DNA of 49,121 nucleotides, taken from contig CAUJDN010000059.1 of NCBI GenBank assembly GCA_963169195.1, positions 1-49,121 of the forward strand, in the 5' to 3' direction. The stretch comes from Acidobacteriota bacterium (GTDB lineage: Bacteria > Acidobacteriota > Vicinamibacteria > Vicinamibacterales > UBA2999). This document shows positions 16,984 to 25,407 of this stretch, one piece after another; position 1 is the first letter of the stretch; every line of letters starts with the position of its first letter. The notes below the pieces were generated by a model. The model saw only the letters and a program-made list of their open reading frames with translations, was not told the DNA's origin and did no database searches. A program made the translations under genes and the position numbers.

Positions 16984-17607
16984 CTACTTCGTGACGCCGA
17001 TGTCCGCGATCGTGACGTCCAGCTGGTGGTTGACGCGGATGCCCCAGATCCCGTCCGTCTTCAGGCTGGCCTTCGGCGCCGAGTGCACCGACGTGCCGTT
17101 CACGACGAAGTCCACCGTGTCACCACCCACGCGCACCTCGAGCGTGTTCGTGGACGTGCCGCCGGCATCGGGCTTCCTGATGGCATCGCTGGGCGTCCGG
17201 CCCACGACGTCCTCCGTCTTGGGATCACCAAGGCGCCGCTTCACGATGAACGTCCCGTTCTGCCCGATCAGGAAATAGAGGTACGCCTGGTCGGCCCCCT
17301 CGAGCCCGCTCCCGCCGAACACCAGGCCGTAGTAGTTGTTGTGGCCGCTCGGCTTGTTCAGCGTGAAGGTGCCCTTCAGCGTGTAGGTGCCCGTCGCGGT
17401 GTTCGACGGGTGCCAGTAGACGGCCGCCGCCGGATTCACGGCATGGAACCCCTTGCCCTCGGCCGTGAACTTGATCTCGCCGGCGCCATCGGGATCCGAC
17501 GCGCTCGTGCTGCGATCCGGACGGATCTTCCATCCCGCCGTGGACTGCGCGGCGAGGGGTGCAAGTGCCAGGGTGAACAGGGTCGACAACAGGATCAACC
17601 GCCTCAT
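16984..17607 (-). CDS. Secreted jelly-roll (LamG/DUF1080-like) protein of unknown role
   Basis: 207 residues starting MRRLILLSTLFTLALAPLAAQ, a clear signal peptide, behind the ribosome site AAGGAAAGGAG; an upstream in-frame ATG at 17640 would include that site and is rejected. The mature part is all beta in prediction: 'YTLKGTFTLNKPSGHNNYYGLVFGG', 'YLYFLIGQNGTFIVKRR', 'NTLEVRVGGDTVDFVVNGTSVH' and 'WGIRVNHQLDVTIADIGV', the pattern of a concanavalin-like domain as in DUF1080 proteins. No catalytic residues can be assigned. It follows the VPS10 gene after 127 bp on the same strand and may share its transcript. Confidence 0.7.
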   Translation of the reverse strand: MRRLILLSTLFTLALAPLAAQSTAGWKIRPDRSTSASDPDGAGEIKFTAEGKGFHAVNPAAAVYWHPSNTATGTYTLKGTFTLNKPSGHNNYYGLVFGGSGLEGADQAYLYFLIGQNGTFIVKRRLGDPKTEDVVGRTPSDAIRKPDAGGTSTNTLEVRVGGDTVDFVVNGTSVHSAPKASLKTDGIWGIRVNHQLDVTIADIGVTK

Positions 17608-17734
17608 GTGTACTCCTTTCCTTGAAGGACGACCCTCCATCCTACCGTTTCAGGCTGCCGCGCAACCAGCGTCGCGCGGCCCACCGCCCCAGCCGCCCAC
17701 GGGGCGCAGCCCCGCCCTCGGCACGGAGCGCCGC

Positions 17735-20700
17735 CTACTTCGGCACCGCCTTCAGCGCCGGGAAGATCGCCCCGGCGCCCAGCATCTCCTTCACCAGCCC
17801 CGGCATCTTCGCCGCCGCTGCGTTGGCCTGATCGATCACGATGGGCAGCGCGGCCTTGACCTCCCGGATCTGCATCAGCTGGGTGTTCGTGGGCACCGCG
17901 GTGGATCCCATGACCTGGCCCTTCACCTGCCCGATACGGCCGCGGACGTTCTCGGTGTTCGCCCCGAAGCCGCCGCCAGCCAGGCCGAGCCGGCGGCGCA
18001 GCACGTCGAACTCCTTCTGCAGGCCGTCCACGGATTGCTGCACGCCTGACGTCAGCTTCTGCCCCTTCGACTGCTGCTGCAGCTGCTGGAACTGCCCGTA
18101 GGCGTTCTGCACCAGCTCCGCGGCCTCGTTGGCCTTGGCCTGCACCTGGTGCAGGTCCATGGCCGTGTCGTGCCAGACCGTGCGGTCGGCATCGCTGATG
18201 GCGATCTCCGGATCGCCCTTCACGGCCACGCTCACCGACTGGGCATCGCGCCCGTCCACCGTCAGCGTCGCGCGGTACGTGCCCGGCAGCACGAACGGCC
18301 CGTTGTTGCCGCCGGCACCGAAGAAACCACCGCCGCCGCCACCGGCGCCCGCGGGCGCGCCTGGAGGCGGAGGCAGCGGACGGAGCGGCTGCACGCGCAG
18401 GTCCCACTTCACGATGTTCAATCCCGCCTTGTTGCGGTCCCGCACGTCGTCGCCCGAGATCTCGCGGACGACGCTGCCGCCGGCGTCGCGGATGGTCCAC
18501 TTCACGTCCTTGGCGTCGGCCCTCAGGCGGTAGGCCAGTGTCGCGCCCGGCGCGGGGTTCAGGCCGAGGAACAGGCGGTCCCCCTCGAAACCCTTCATCT
18601 GGTCGTTCGCCGGGTTGAAGGCCACCGCGGGGTCCGGCTCGAACGCATAGGTCTCCCCGCCCTCGCTCTTCGCCCACTGCTGGATGATGCCCAGGTCGTC
18701 CAGGATCCACACGCCGCGCGCGTGCGTCGCGAGGACCATGTCGTTGTCGCGCGGGTGCGTCTTGATCTCGTAGATGGGCATGGTCGGCAGGTTCGCCTTC
18801 ACGCGCGTCCACTGCTCGCCCTTGTTCCACGACACCCACAGGCCGGTCTCGGTGCCCAGGTACAGCACGTCAGGGCTCTTCCGGTCCTCGGCGATCGTGC
18901 GCGCCACCTCGCCCTTCGGCAGGTTGCCGACGATGGACCGCCACGTATTGCCGAAATCCGCCGTCGTGAACACGTAGGTGGCGAAGTCGCCGCCCCGGTG
19001 GCCGTCGAAGGTGACGTAGGCGGTCCCCGCCGCCGCGCGCGAGGGCACGACGTCGGAGACGTAGGTGAACTTCGGCACGCCGGGGATCTTCGACGTCACG
19101 TTCGCCCAGGTCTTGCCCGCATCCTGCGTCACGCTCACCACGCCGTCGTCGCTGCCCACCCAGACCACGCCCTGACGCGCCGCGGATTCCTCCAGCGTGA
19201 CGATGTTGCCGAAGCTGCCGACGCCGTCGTGCCTGGCGATGCGGATGTCCTTGCCGGGCACGCCCATGATGGACAGCGCCTCGCGGTCCGTGTTCGTCGT
19301 GAGGTCCGGGCTGATGGGCTGGTACGAGCGCCCCTGATCCGACGACTTCAGCACGACGTTCGCGCCGATGTAGATGGTCTTCGGGTCGAAGGGCGACAGC
19401 TGCATCGCCGTGTCCCAGTTGAAGCGGTAGGTCGTGCTCGGCTCGAAGGGCTTCTGCTCGGGCGGCTCGGGACGTACGACCGTCCGCTCGTTGGTGTTGC
19501 GGTCGATGCGGCTCATGCGCCCGTCCTGCGACTCGCCGTAGACGATGCGCGCGTCGGTGGGGTCCATCAGGGGCTGGAAGCCGTCGCCGCCGCTGATGAC
19601 GTACCAGTCGTCGTTGTGGATGCCGCTGTTGGTGCGCACCGCACTCGGCCCGCACCACGTGTTGTTGTCCTGCAGGCCGGCACACACGTGATAGGGCGAC
19701 TGCATGTCGAACTCCACGTGATAGGCCTGGGCCAGCAGCAGGTTGGGCAGCCACACCCACGTGGCGGATCGGTCGTAGGTGATGCCGACGCCGCCGTCGT
19801 TCCCGATGATGGCGTGGCTGGGATTGCCCGGGTTGATCCACATCGCGTGGTGATCGACGTGGAGGCGCGCGGCGCCGTCGTTCCGGAACGTGCGCCCGCC
19901 GTCGTCCGAGACGTGGAGTTGCACGCCGAGGACGTAGACGCGCGAGTCGGTCTGAGGGTCGATGCGGATCTGGCTGAAGTACATCGGGCGCGGATTGACG
20001 TCGCTCAGCTTCCGCCAGCTCGCGCCGCCATCGTCCGTGCGGTACACGCCGCCTTCAGTCGGGTGCTCGATGCGCGCGTAGAGAACGTTCGGGTTCTTCC
20101 GGTAGATGTCCATCCCGATGCGGCCCTTCGGCCCCTCGGGGATGCCCTTCTCGAGCTTCACCCAGGTCTCGCCGCCGTCGGTGGACTTCCAGATGCCGCT
20201 GCCGGGACCGCCGCCGTTCATCCCCCACTGCGCGCGCCGGCGCTGGTAGGTAGCCGCGTACAGCACCTTGTTGTTCGACGGATCCATCACCAGCTCGGTG
20301 GCGCCGGTGTCGTCGTCCACGTGGAGCGTGCGCTTCCAGGTGAGGCCGCCGTCCGTGGTCTTGTACACGCCGCGCTCGCCGCCCGCGGCCCACAGGTCGC
20401 CGAGCGCCGCCACGTGGACGACGTCGAAGTCCACGGGGTCCACGATGATGCGGGCGATCTGCCGGCTGTCGCGGAGGCCCATGTTCTTCCACGTGCGGCC
20501 GCCATCGGTGGACTTGTAGACGCCGTCGCCCCAGGAACTGCTCTGGCGGTTGTTGTTCTCGCCGGTGCCCACCCAGACGAGGTTGGCGTCCGTCGGGGCG
20601 ATGGCCAGGTCGCCCACGGAGGAACTGCCCTCGTGATCGAAGACGGAGGTGAAGGTGGTGCCGTTGTTCGTCGTCTTGTAGACGCCGCCCGTGGCGGTGC

Positions 20701-20920
20701 CCACGTAGAACGTGGACGGGTCGCGTTCGAGCACCGCAAGGTCGTCGACACGGCCGGATGGCGTGGCGGGGCCAACGGCGCGGAAGGCCAGGCGGTCCAG
20801 CGGGCCCGTGCCCGGTGAGTCCGCCGTGAACACCATCGTCGGCCGCGGCGGGGCCTGTGCCAGCAGGCTGCTCCCCAGCACCACGGCCAACCCGACTGCT
20901 GTCCAGTTCCGACCTTTCAT
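17735..20920 (-). CDS. Secreted VPS10/sortilin-type BNR-repeat beta-propeller protein
   Basis: 1061 residues: signal peptide (MKGRNWTAVGLAVVLGSSLLAQ), then a ten-bladed-propeller-like series of BNR/Asp-box repeats: DGGRTWKNMG, DGGLTWKRTL, DGGETWVKLE, DGGASWRKLS, DGGRTFRND, DAGKTWANV, DFGNTWRSIV and NKGEQWTRV. Around residues 800-850 there is a Pro/Gly-rich linker (PPPPGAPAGAGGGGGG), followed by an all-helical C-terminal part. Annotated in relatives as sortilin-like or glycosyl-hydrolase-like; no catalytic residues can be named. The start is 20920 because AGGAG lies 8 nt before it; ATGs at 20926 and 20947 are worse placed. Co-directional with the M20D gene 63 bp upstream. Confidence 0.85.
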   Translation of the reverse strand: MKGRNWTAVGLAVVLGSSLLAQAPPRPTMVFTADSPGTGPLDRLAFRAVGPATPSGRVDDLAVLERDPSTFYVGTATGGVYKTTNNGTTFTSVFDHEGSSSVGDLAIAPTDANLVWVGTGENNNRQSSSWGDGVYKSTDGGRTWKNMGLRDSRQIARIIVDPVDFDVVHVAALGDLWAAGGERGVYKTTDGGLTWKRTLHVDDDTGATELVMDPSNNKVLYAATYQRRRAQWGMNGGGPGSGIWKSTDGGETWVKLEKGIPEGPKGRIGMDIYRKNPNVLYARIEHPTEGGVYRTDDGGASWRKLSDVNPRPMYFSQIRIDPQTDSRVYVLGVQLHVSDDGGRTFRNDGAARLHVDHHAMWINPGNPSHAIIGNDGGVGITYDRSATWVWLPNLLLAQAYHVEFDMQSPYHVCAGLQDNNTWCGPSAVRTNSGIHNDDWYVISGGDGFQPLMDPTDARIVYGESQDGRMSRIDRNTNERTVVRPEPPEQKPFEPSTTYRFNWDTAMQLSPFDPKTIYIGANVVLKSSDQGRSYQPISPDLTTNTDREALSIMGVPGKDIRIARHDGVGSFGNIVTLEESAARQGVVWVGSDDGVVSVTQDAGKTWANVTSKIPGVPKFTYVSDVVPSRAAAGTAYVTFDGHRGGDFATYVFTTADFGNTWRSIVGNLPKGEVARTIAEDRKSPDVLYLGTETGLWVSWNKGEQWTRVKANLPTMPIYEIKTHPRDNDMVLATHARGVWILDDLGIIQQWAKSEGGETYAFEPDPAVAFNPANDQMKGFEGDRLFLGLNPAPGATLAYRLRADAKDVKWTIRDAGGSVVREISGDDVRDRNKAGLNIVKWDLRVQPLRPLPPPPGAPAGAGGGGGGFFGAGGNNGPFVLPGTYRATLTVDGRDAQSVSVAVKGDPEIAISDADRTVWHDTAMDLHQVQAKANEAAELVQNAYGQFQQLQQQSKGQKLTSGVQQSVDGLQKEFDVLRRRLGLAGGGFGANTENVRGRIGQVKGQVMGSTAVPTNTQLMQIREVKAALPIVIDQANAAAAKMPGLVKEMLGAGAIFPALKAVPK

Positions 20921-20983
20921 GCGCATCTCTCCTATCGGTCCGCTCAATCGTCAATCGGCAATCGCCAATGGGCGCCGGCCGCG

Positions 20984-22273
20984 CTAGGGTGCGCGGAGGT
21001 AGTCGACGGCGAGGGATGTCAGCGCGCGCACGCCGACGGGCAGCGCCGATTCGTCGGCAAAGAACAGCGGCGAATGGTTCTGCGCGGCCGTCGCCTCCTG
21101 CCCCGGCGGCGTGACGCCGAGGAAGAAGAACAGCCCCGGCACCTGCTGCTGGAAGTACGAGAAGTCCTCGGCCGTGCCCGTGAGCGGCCCGACGATGGCC
21201 TTGCCGGGGCCGGCGACGCGCTGCAGCGTCGGCGCCATCTTGTCGGTGAGCGCCGGATCGTTGGTCGTCACCGGGTAGCCCAGCCCGAAGTCCACCTTCG
21301 CGGTAGCGCCGGCGGCCTCGGCGTACTTCGTCGCGGTGTCGGTGATGCGCTGGCGGATCTTCGTGCGCTCGCCCTCGTCGAACGCGCGCACGGTGCCGAC
21401 GAGCTCGACCTTGTCGGGAATGATGTTCGAGCGATTGCCTCCGGCGAACTTCCCGACGGTCACCACGGCCGGCGCCTGCGCGATGTTCACCGCGCGCGAC
21501 ACGATGCTCTGGAGCGACACGACGATCTGCGCGCCGATCACGATGGGATCCACGCCGCCCCACGGCACGGCGCCGTGCGTCTGCCGGCCGGTGATCTCGA
21601 TGGTGAATTCATCCGCGCTCGCCATCAACGGGCCCGACCGGTAGACGATGGTGCCGGCCGTGTAGGGGAAGACGTGGAGGCCGAACACGGCGTCCACGTT
21701 GGGGTTCTCCAGCACGCCTGCCTTCACCATCGGCTCCGCGCCACCCGGACCCTCCTCCGCGGGCTGGAAGATGAACTTCACGGTGCCCGGCAGGTCGTTC
21801 CTCATGCGCGCGAGGATGGTGGCCGCGCCCATCAGGACGGCCATGTGGTTGTCGTGGCCGCAGGCGTGCATCACGCCGGTCTCCACGCCGTTCCACATCG
21901 CCTTCTGCGTCGACTTGAAGGGCACGTCCACCTGTTCGGTCACCGGCAGGCCGTCCATGTCGGACCTCAGGGCCACCACCTTGCCCGGCTTCGCGCCCAT
22001 CAGGATGCCGACGACACCGGTCCCGGCTATGCCCGTCTGCACCTCCATGCCGAGGCTGCGCAGGTGGTCCGCGATGATCTTCGACGTCCGCACTTCCTGC
22101 ATCCCGAGCTCGGGATGCTGATGGAAGTCGCGGCGCCACGCGACGACCTGCGGAAGGACTTCGGCGGCCGTGCGATCGATGGCGGCGGCCATCGCGTCGG
22201 GCTGTGACGACTGTGCCCACGCGGGCATGGCGACAGGGGCGAGGAGGGCGAACAGCAGGGCTCGTGAGCGCAT
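20984..22273 (-). CDS. Secreted M20D amidohydrolase (IAA-amino acid hydrolase type)
   Basis: 429 residues with a signal peptide (MRSRALLFALLAPVAMPAWAQ). M20D signatures are intact: 'WRRDFHQHPELGMQE', 'LRSDMDGLPVTE', the metal motif MHACGHDNHMA, and 'FQPAEEGPGGAEPMV'; the C-terminal His ligand is in 'AAQNHSPLFF'. The dimerisation domain spans about 215-325. Family reactions: hydrolysis of N-acyl or amide-linked amino acids, carboxypeptidase-like. Start chosen at 22273 because the signal peptide begins there and GAAAGG precedes it; the TAGAAT promoter is 23 nt upstream. It leads a unit with the VPS10 propeller protein and the small jelly-roll protein. Confidence 0.88.
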   Translation of the reverse strand: MRSRALLFALLAPVAMPAWAQSSQPDAMAAAIDRTAAEVLPQVVAWRRDFHQHPELGMQEVRTSKIIADHLRSLGMEVQTGIAGTGVVGILMGAKPGKVVALRSDMDGLPVTEQVDVPFKSTQKAMWNGVETGVMHACGHDNHMAVLMGAATILARMRNDLPGTVKFIFQPAEEGPGGAEPMVKAGVLENPNVDAVFGLHVFPYTAGTIVYRSGPLMASADEFTIEITGRQTHGAVPWGGVDPIVIGAQIVVSLQSIVSRAVNIAQAPAVVTVGKFAGGNRSNIIPDKVELVGTVRAFDEGERTKIRQRITDTATKYAEAAGATAKVDFGLGYPVTTNDPALTDKMAPTLQRVAGPGKAIVGPLTGTAEDFSYFQQQVPGLFFFLGVTPPGQEATAAQNHSPLFFADESALPVGVRALTSLAVDYLRAP

Positions 22274-22296
22274 GAACCGGCCTTTCGGAGTCTGAG

Positions 22297-22302
22297 ATTC
22301 TA
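22297..22302 (-). promoter_or_regulatory. -10 element of the M20D operon
   Basis: TAGAAT with 23 nt to the ATG, leaving room for the GAAAGG ribosome site; a leadered promoter. Confidence 0.45.
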
Positions 22303-22417
22303 CTACCCGACAGCGGGTGTCCGGCCCGCGACGGCGGCGATCATCGCTCGCCCCGCGCGCGAGCATCCGGACACCAACGCCGGACAGGGCGCTGAGGGAG
22401 CAGCAGGGTTCTCGGGT

Positions 22418-22993
22418 TCAGGGCGTCTCGCCACGCTTGCCCAGCCACTTGAATGCTCCGGCCTCGCTCCGCTCCACCAGCTCCTGGCCCGCGTACTTCT
22501 TGCTGACCTTCCATACGAAGTCCATCTCGCTCGTGATGGCGCCCAGCGCCAGGCGCGACTCGAGCACCAGCAGGACCGACGCGTAGAGCATCAGGAACGA
22601 GCCGGCCAGGCCCAGGACGACCGCCATCCACGTGAAGTCGCGCGCGATCGCCGAGACGATGGCGATGGCGACGCTGGCGGCGACGAAGACCGCCAGTGCC
22701 ACGTAAAAGGCCAGCATCGCGCGCTGCAGCAACCGCGCGCGCGAGGTCTGCCGATCCAGCTGCTGGAAGATGAGCGCGCGCCGCTCCTCGAACATGTCGT
22801 CCTGCTCGGGGTGCTTGGCCAGGTTCTCGAACCGCTCCGACAGGGATCGCACGCGGTCCACGACGCGTCCCATGCGCGTGCTGGTGGAGAAGATGAGCGC
22901 GCCGCACGCGGAGATGAGCACCGCCGGCGTGATCATCGCGGTCAGCACCGCCAGTGCGTTCTGCGGCGCCTCGAGCCTGGCCAGCCAGTCCAT
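22418..22993 (-). CDS. DUF2721 membrane protein
   Basis: 191 residues. 'LTAMITPAVLISACGALIFSTSTRMGRVVDRVRSL' near the N-terminus and 'RRALIFQQLDRQTSRARLL' are characteristic of DUF2721. Three hydrophobic segments (about 15-38, 95-120, 125-150) place it in the inner membrane with a cytoplasmic helical linker. Function of the family is not known. The start is set at 22993 (MDWLARL) because TATAGT lies exactly 7 nt upstream; a longer frame to 23053 would translate promoter and repeat DNA. Confidence 0.8.
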   Translation of the reverse strand: MDWLARLEAPQNALAVLTAMITPAVLISACGALIFSTSTRMGRVVDRVRSLSERFENLAKHPEQDDMFEERRALIFQQLDRQTSRARLLQRAMLAFYVALAVFVAASVAIAIVSAIARDFTWMAVVLGLAGSFLMLYASVLLVLESRLALGAITSEMDFVWKVSKKYAGQELVERSEAGAFKWLGKRGETP

Positions 22994-23000
22994 GGGGCTG

Positions 23001-23006
23001 ACTATA
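23001..23006 (-). promoter_or_regulatory. -10 element of the DUF2721 gene, leaderless arrangement
   Basis: TATAGT, 7 nt (CAGCCCC), ATG. Five of six bases match TATAAT. Confidence 0.6.
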
Positions 23007-23009
23007 CGA

Positions 23010-23260
23010 CAGCTGCTCATTGGCGATTGCTGATTGGCAATTGAGCGATTCATTGGGCGATTGGCGATTGCGCATTGCGCATTTCGATTGGGGAATCGGC
23101 GCCTTGGGGCATTAGCGCATTGCAGAATCGACTGCCGCTTCCTGGCACCGACCGAAACGGGACGAACGCGGCGCCCTGGAATGCCCCAATCGCCCGATCA
23201 CCCAATCGCCAATCCAATGCCCAATGCCCCAATCACCAATCACCAATCATCAATGGACAC
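23010..23260. repeat. Inverted array of GATTGGC-type short repeats
   Basis: The 250 bp between two divergent genes is mostly degenerate 7-8-mers. The left arm is GCGATTGG/GCAATTG/GCGCATT units on the plus strand and the right arm is the same vocabulary inverted (CCAATCGC, CCAATCAC, CCAATGCC). A perfect inner inverted pair is TTGGGGCATT / AATGCCCCAA. No ORF here is credible. The same units occur in shorter form at 20944-20980. Confidence 0.75.
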
Positions 23261-23264
23261 GATC

Positions 23265-23270
23265 TAGAAT
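23265..23270 (+). promoter_or_regulatory. -10 element of the quinone oxidoreductase gene, leaderless arrangement
   Basis: TAGAAT, 7 nt (CCCTTGC), ATG at 23278. Fixes the start; the in-frame ATG at 23224 lies inside the repeats. Confidence 0.6.
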
Positions 23271-23277
23271 CCCTTGC

Positions 23278-24249
23278 ATGTTGGCAGTAGTAGCCCGCAC
23301 CTTCGGCCCTCCCGAAGTGCTCGCCCTCGAGGAGCTGCCCGACCCGACACCGGGCCCCTCCGAGGTGCTGGTCCGCGTCCACGCCGCCGGCGTGAATCCC
23401 TACGACACCTACATGCGCGTCGGCGGCTACGCGCTCTCGCCGGAGCCGCCCTACATCCCCGGAGCGGACGCCGCCGGCATCGTCGAGGAAGTGGGCGAGG
23501 AGGTGACGGGTGTGCGGGAGGGCGACCGCGTCTACATCGGCGGCACGGCCGCCAGCCGCGCCTGGGGCGCGTATGCCACGCTCGTCGTCTGCAGGCCTGA
23601 CCAGGTACACCCGCTGCCGGAACGGCTGTCCTTCGCCCAGGGCGCCGGCATCAACGTGCCCTACGCCACCGCGTGGCGTGCGGTCTTCCAGAGGGCGGAG
23701 GCTTCACGGGGCGAGTCCATCCTCATCCATGGCGCGAGCGGCGCCGTCGGGCTGGCCGCCGTGCAGATGGCGCGGGCTGCCGGGCTCGCCGTCATCGGCA
23801 CCGCGAGCACCGAGGACGGCGCGGCCCTTGTCCGCGCGCAGGGCGCCGCCCATGTGCTCAACCACCGCGAGGCGGGCTATCTGGACCAGCTCGCCCTGCT
23901 CACCGATGGCGGGCCCGACATCATCATCGAGATGCTCGCCAACCACAACCTCGACAACGACCTCGCTGTTCTGGCGAAGAACGGCCGCATCGTCATCGTT
24001 GGCAACCGGGGGCGCATCGAGATCGATCCGCGGCGCATCATGGGCAAGGAGGCCACGGTCCGGGGCACGGCGTTCTGGAACCTGTCCGACGCCGCCGTCG
24101 CGCAGATCCACAGGGACATGGCGAGGGGGTTCGAGGACGGAACGCTCAGCCCGGTCGTAGGGCGGGAGCTGGCGCTCGCCGAGGCGGCCGTCGCGCACCG
24201 GCACGTCCACGAGCCCGGCGCGCGCGGCAAGATTGTGCTGATCGCGTAG
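23278..24249 (+). CDS. NADPH:quinone oxidoreductase (zeta-crystallin-type MDR family)
   Basis: 323 residues of the medium-chain dehydrogenase/reductase family without the structural zinc cysteines. N-terminal GroES-like domain ('PGPSEVLVRVHAAGVNPYDTYMRVG', 'PYIPGADAAGIVEEVGEEV') and a Rossmann domain with 'ILIHGASGAVGLAAVQMARAAG'. The LNHREAGYLDQL and 'DIIIEMLANHNLDNDLAVLAKNGRIVIVG' segments match quinone oxidoreductases. Expected soluble cytosolic NADPH-dependent reductase of quinones or enones. It is convergent with the selenoprotein gene; the two stop codons are only 7 bp apart within one hairpin. Confidence 0.88.
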   Translation: MLAVVARTFGPPEVLALEELPDPTPGPSEVLVRVHAAGVNPYDTYMRVGGYALSPEPPYIPGADAAGIVEEVGEEVTGVREGDRVYIGGTAASRAWGAYATLVVCRPDQVHPLPERLSFAQGAGINVPYATAWRAVFQRAEASRGESILIHGASGAVGLAAVQMARAAGLAVIGTASTEDGAALVRAQGAAHVLNHREAGYLDQLALLTDGGPDIIIEMLANHNLDNDLAVLAKNGRIVIVGNRGRIEIDPRRIMGKEATVRGTAFWNLSDAAVAQIHRDMARGFEDGTLSPVVGRELALAEAAVAHRHVHEPGARGKIVLIA

Positions 24250-24260
24250 GCGCGGCCTAC
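24246..24260. terminator. Hairpin containing the stop codons of both convergent genes
   Basis: GTAGGC-GCG-GCCTAC. The TAG of the oxidoreductase is in the left arm and the TAG of the selenoprotein gene, read on the minus strand, is in the right arm. Short and without T-tract. Confidence 0.35.
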
Positions 24261-25339
24261 CTGGTGCCGACCCTCGCCAGCTCTTCGTCGATGACCTGCT
24301 TGAACACCTCGAACGGCTGGGCGCCGATGAGCGGCCGGCCGTTGACGAAGATGGTCGGCGTCGAGTTCACGCCGATCTTCTCGCCCTCGACGGCGCTGGC
24401 CTTCACCCGCGCCTCGTGCCTGCCCGAGTCGAGGCACTGGTCGAACGTGGCCTGGTTCAGGCCGAGCCTCGCGGCGCCCTGCTTGAGCTGTGGCACCGAG
24501 AGCGCGTTGATGTCGGCGAACATCAGGTCGTGCATCTCCCAATACCGGCCCTGGTCACCCGCGCAGTGCGCGGCCTCGGCCGCCTTCTGGGCGTTCGGGT
24601 GCGTCGGCAGCGCGTAGTCCTTGTAGACGACGCGGACCTTGTCGCCGTATGCGGCCAGGACCTTCGTGAGGGTCGGACCGACCCTCGCGCAGAACGGTCA
24701 TTGATAGTCGGAGTACTCGACCAGCGTGACGGGCGCCGTGGATTCTCCGCGGACGGGGTCGTCCGGCGACACGACCGGCTGCACGCGTGGCGGGTCCAGC
24801 AGCACGCGCACGTTGCCGGCCTTGCCCCTGAGATCGTCCACCAGCTGCGCGCGTGCCTGCAGCTGCTTCTGGCTCTGCAGGAAGTCGACGATGGGCCCCC
24901 GCAACTGCTCGAGCGTCCGGCCCTGGGCGCGCTCCTTGTTCTCCTCGTAGAACCGCTGGACCTCGGCGTCGCTCACCGGCTGCGCGCGGCGCTTCATCTC
25001 CCGCTCCAGATACTCGTCCGGCGTGGTGCCGGCCGTCTTCGCGGCCTCGGCAATCAGCAGGTCGCCCACCATGACGTCGAGCAGGTTGCGGCGGTTCTGG
25101 TAGAGGAGCTGCGTGACGCGGGCGCGCTCGGCGGCGTCGAACTCCTGCCACTTCGCGTCCACCTCGCTCAGCGTGATCCGGCGACTGCCGACCTCGGCCA
25201 CCACGGGATCGGCTCCCCCCTGCGCGGGCGCCTGGATGGGCGAGGCCGCCGGCGCCTGCGCGGCGGTCGGCGAGTTGCCACAGCCCACGGCCACCGAGGC
25301 CGCCAGCACGGCAATCGCCCTCACACGTGCGATGTGCAT
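24257..25339 (-). CDS. Selenoprotein: SurA-N-like / DsbA-family thiol oxidoreductase lipoprotein, Sec at residue 214 (in-frame TGA)
   Basis: Read through one TGA (24698-24700) this is a 360-residue protein in a single frame. Residues 1-20 are a lipoprotein signal (AVLAASVAVGCGN). Residues about 45-190 resemble the SurA N-terminal chaperone domain ('VVAEVGSRRITLSEVD', 'VMVGDLLIAEAAKTAG', 'EVQRFYEENKE'). Residues about 195-360 are a DsbA/FrnE-like thioredoxin fold: 'APVTLVEYSDYQ-U-PFCARV', 'VYKDYALPTHPNAQKAAEA' and the cis-Pro loop 'GVNSTPTIFVNG'. The TGA replaces the first Cys of the CPFC site, giving UPFC. The frame continues with full homology for 146 residues after it. A perfect hairpin follows the UGA. 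Expected role: membrane-anchored, extracytoplasmic disulfide exchange or peroxide/thiol redox. Start 25339 is set by the lipobox and a -10 six nt upstream. Alternative: nonsense mutation or sequencing error. Confidence 0.85.
24668..24700 (-). promoter_or_regulatory. UGA codon and bacterial SECIS-like hairpin
   Basis: In mRNA sense, UGA (24700-24698) is followed after 11 nt by GAGGGUCG-GUC-CGACCCUC (24686-24668), a perfect 8-bp stem with a GUC loop. Counting from the base after UGA, GGUC occupies 19-22. From memory, the E. coli fdhF SECIS presents GGUC in its apical loop at the same 19-22. Bacterial SECIS elements are known to need such a hairpin with a G in the loop just downstream of UGA for SelB binding. 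Confidence 0.8.
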
Positions 25340-25345
25340 CGTACG

Positions 25346-25351
25346 AGGATA
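25346..25351 (-). promoter_or_regulatory. -10 element of the selenoprotein gene, leaderless arrangement
   Basis: TATCCT, 6 nt (CGTACG), ATG at 25339. Confidence 0.45.
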
Positions 25352-25407
25352 TCCCAGAACGGTGCCGGGACCGAACTGTGGCGGGAGGGGCGTGCTCCCT
25401 CCCGGCG

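Noticed and set aside
23034..23267. 77-codon frame between DUF2721 and the quinone oxidoreductase
   Set aside because: Translation of degenerate repeats; ends inside the promoter of the next gene.
24257..24700. Reading the TGA at 24698 as a plain stop with two separate genes, or as a pseudogene
   Set aside because: The CxxC site and thioredoxin fold span the TGA without frame change, there is no ribosome site or start suited to the downstream half, and a SECIS-like hairpin is in the right place. Pseudogene or sequencing error cannot be excluded without other genomes.
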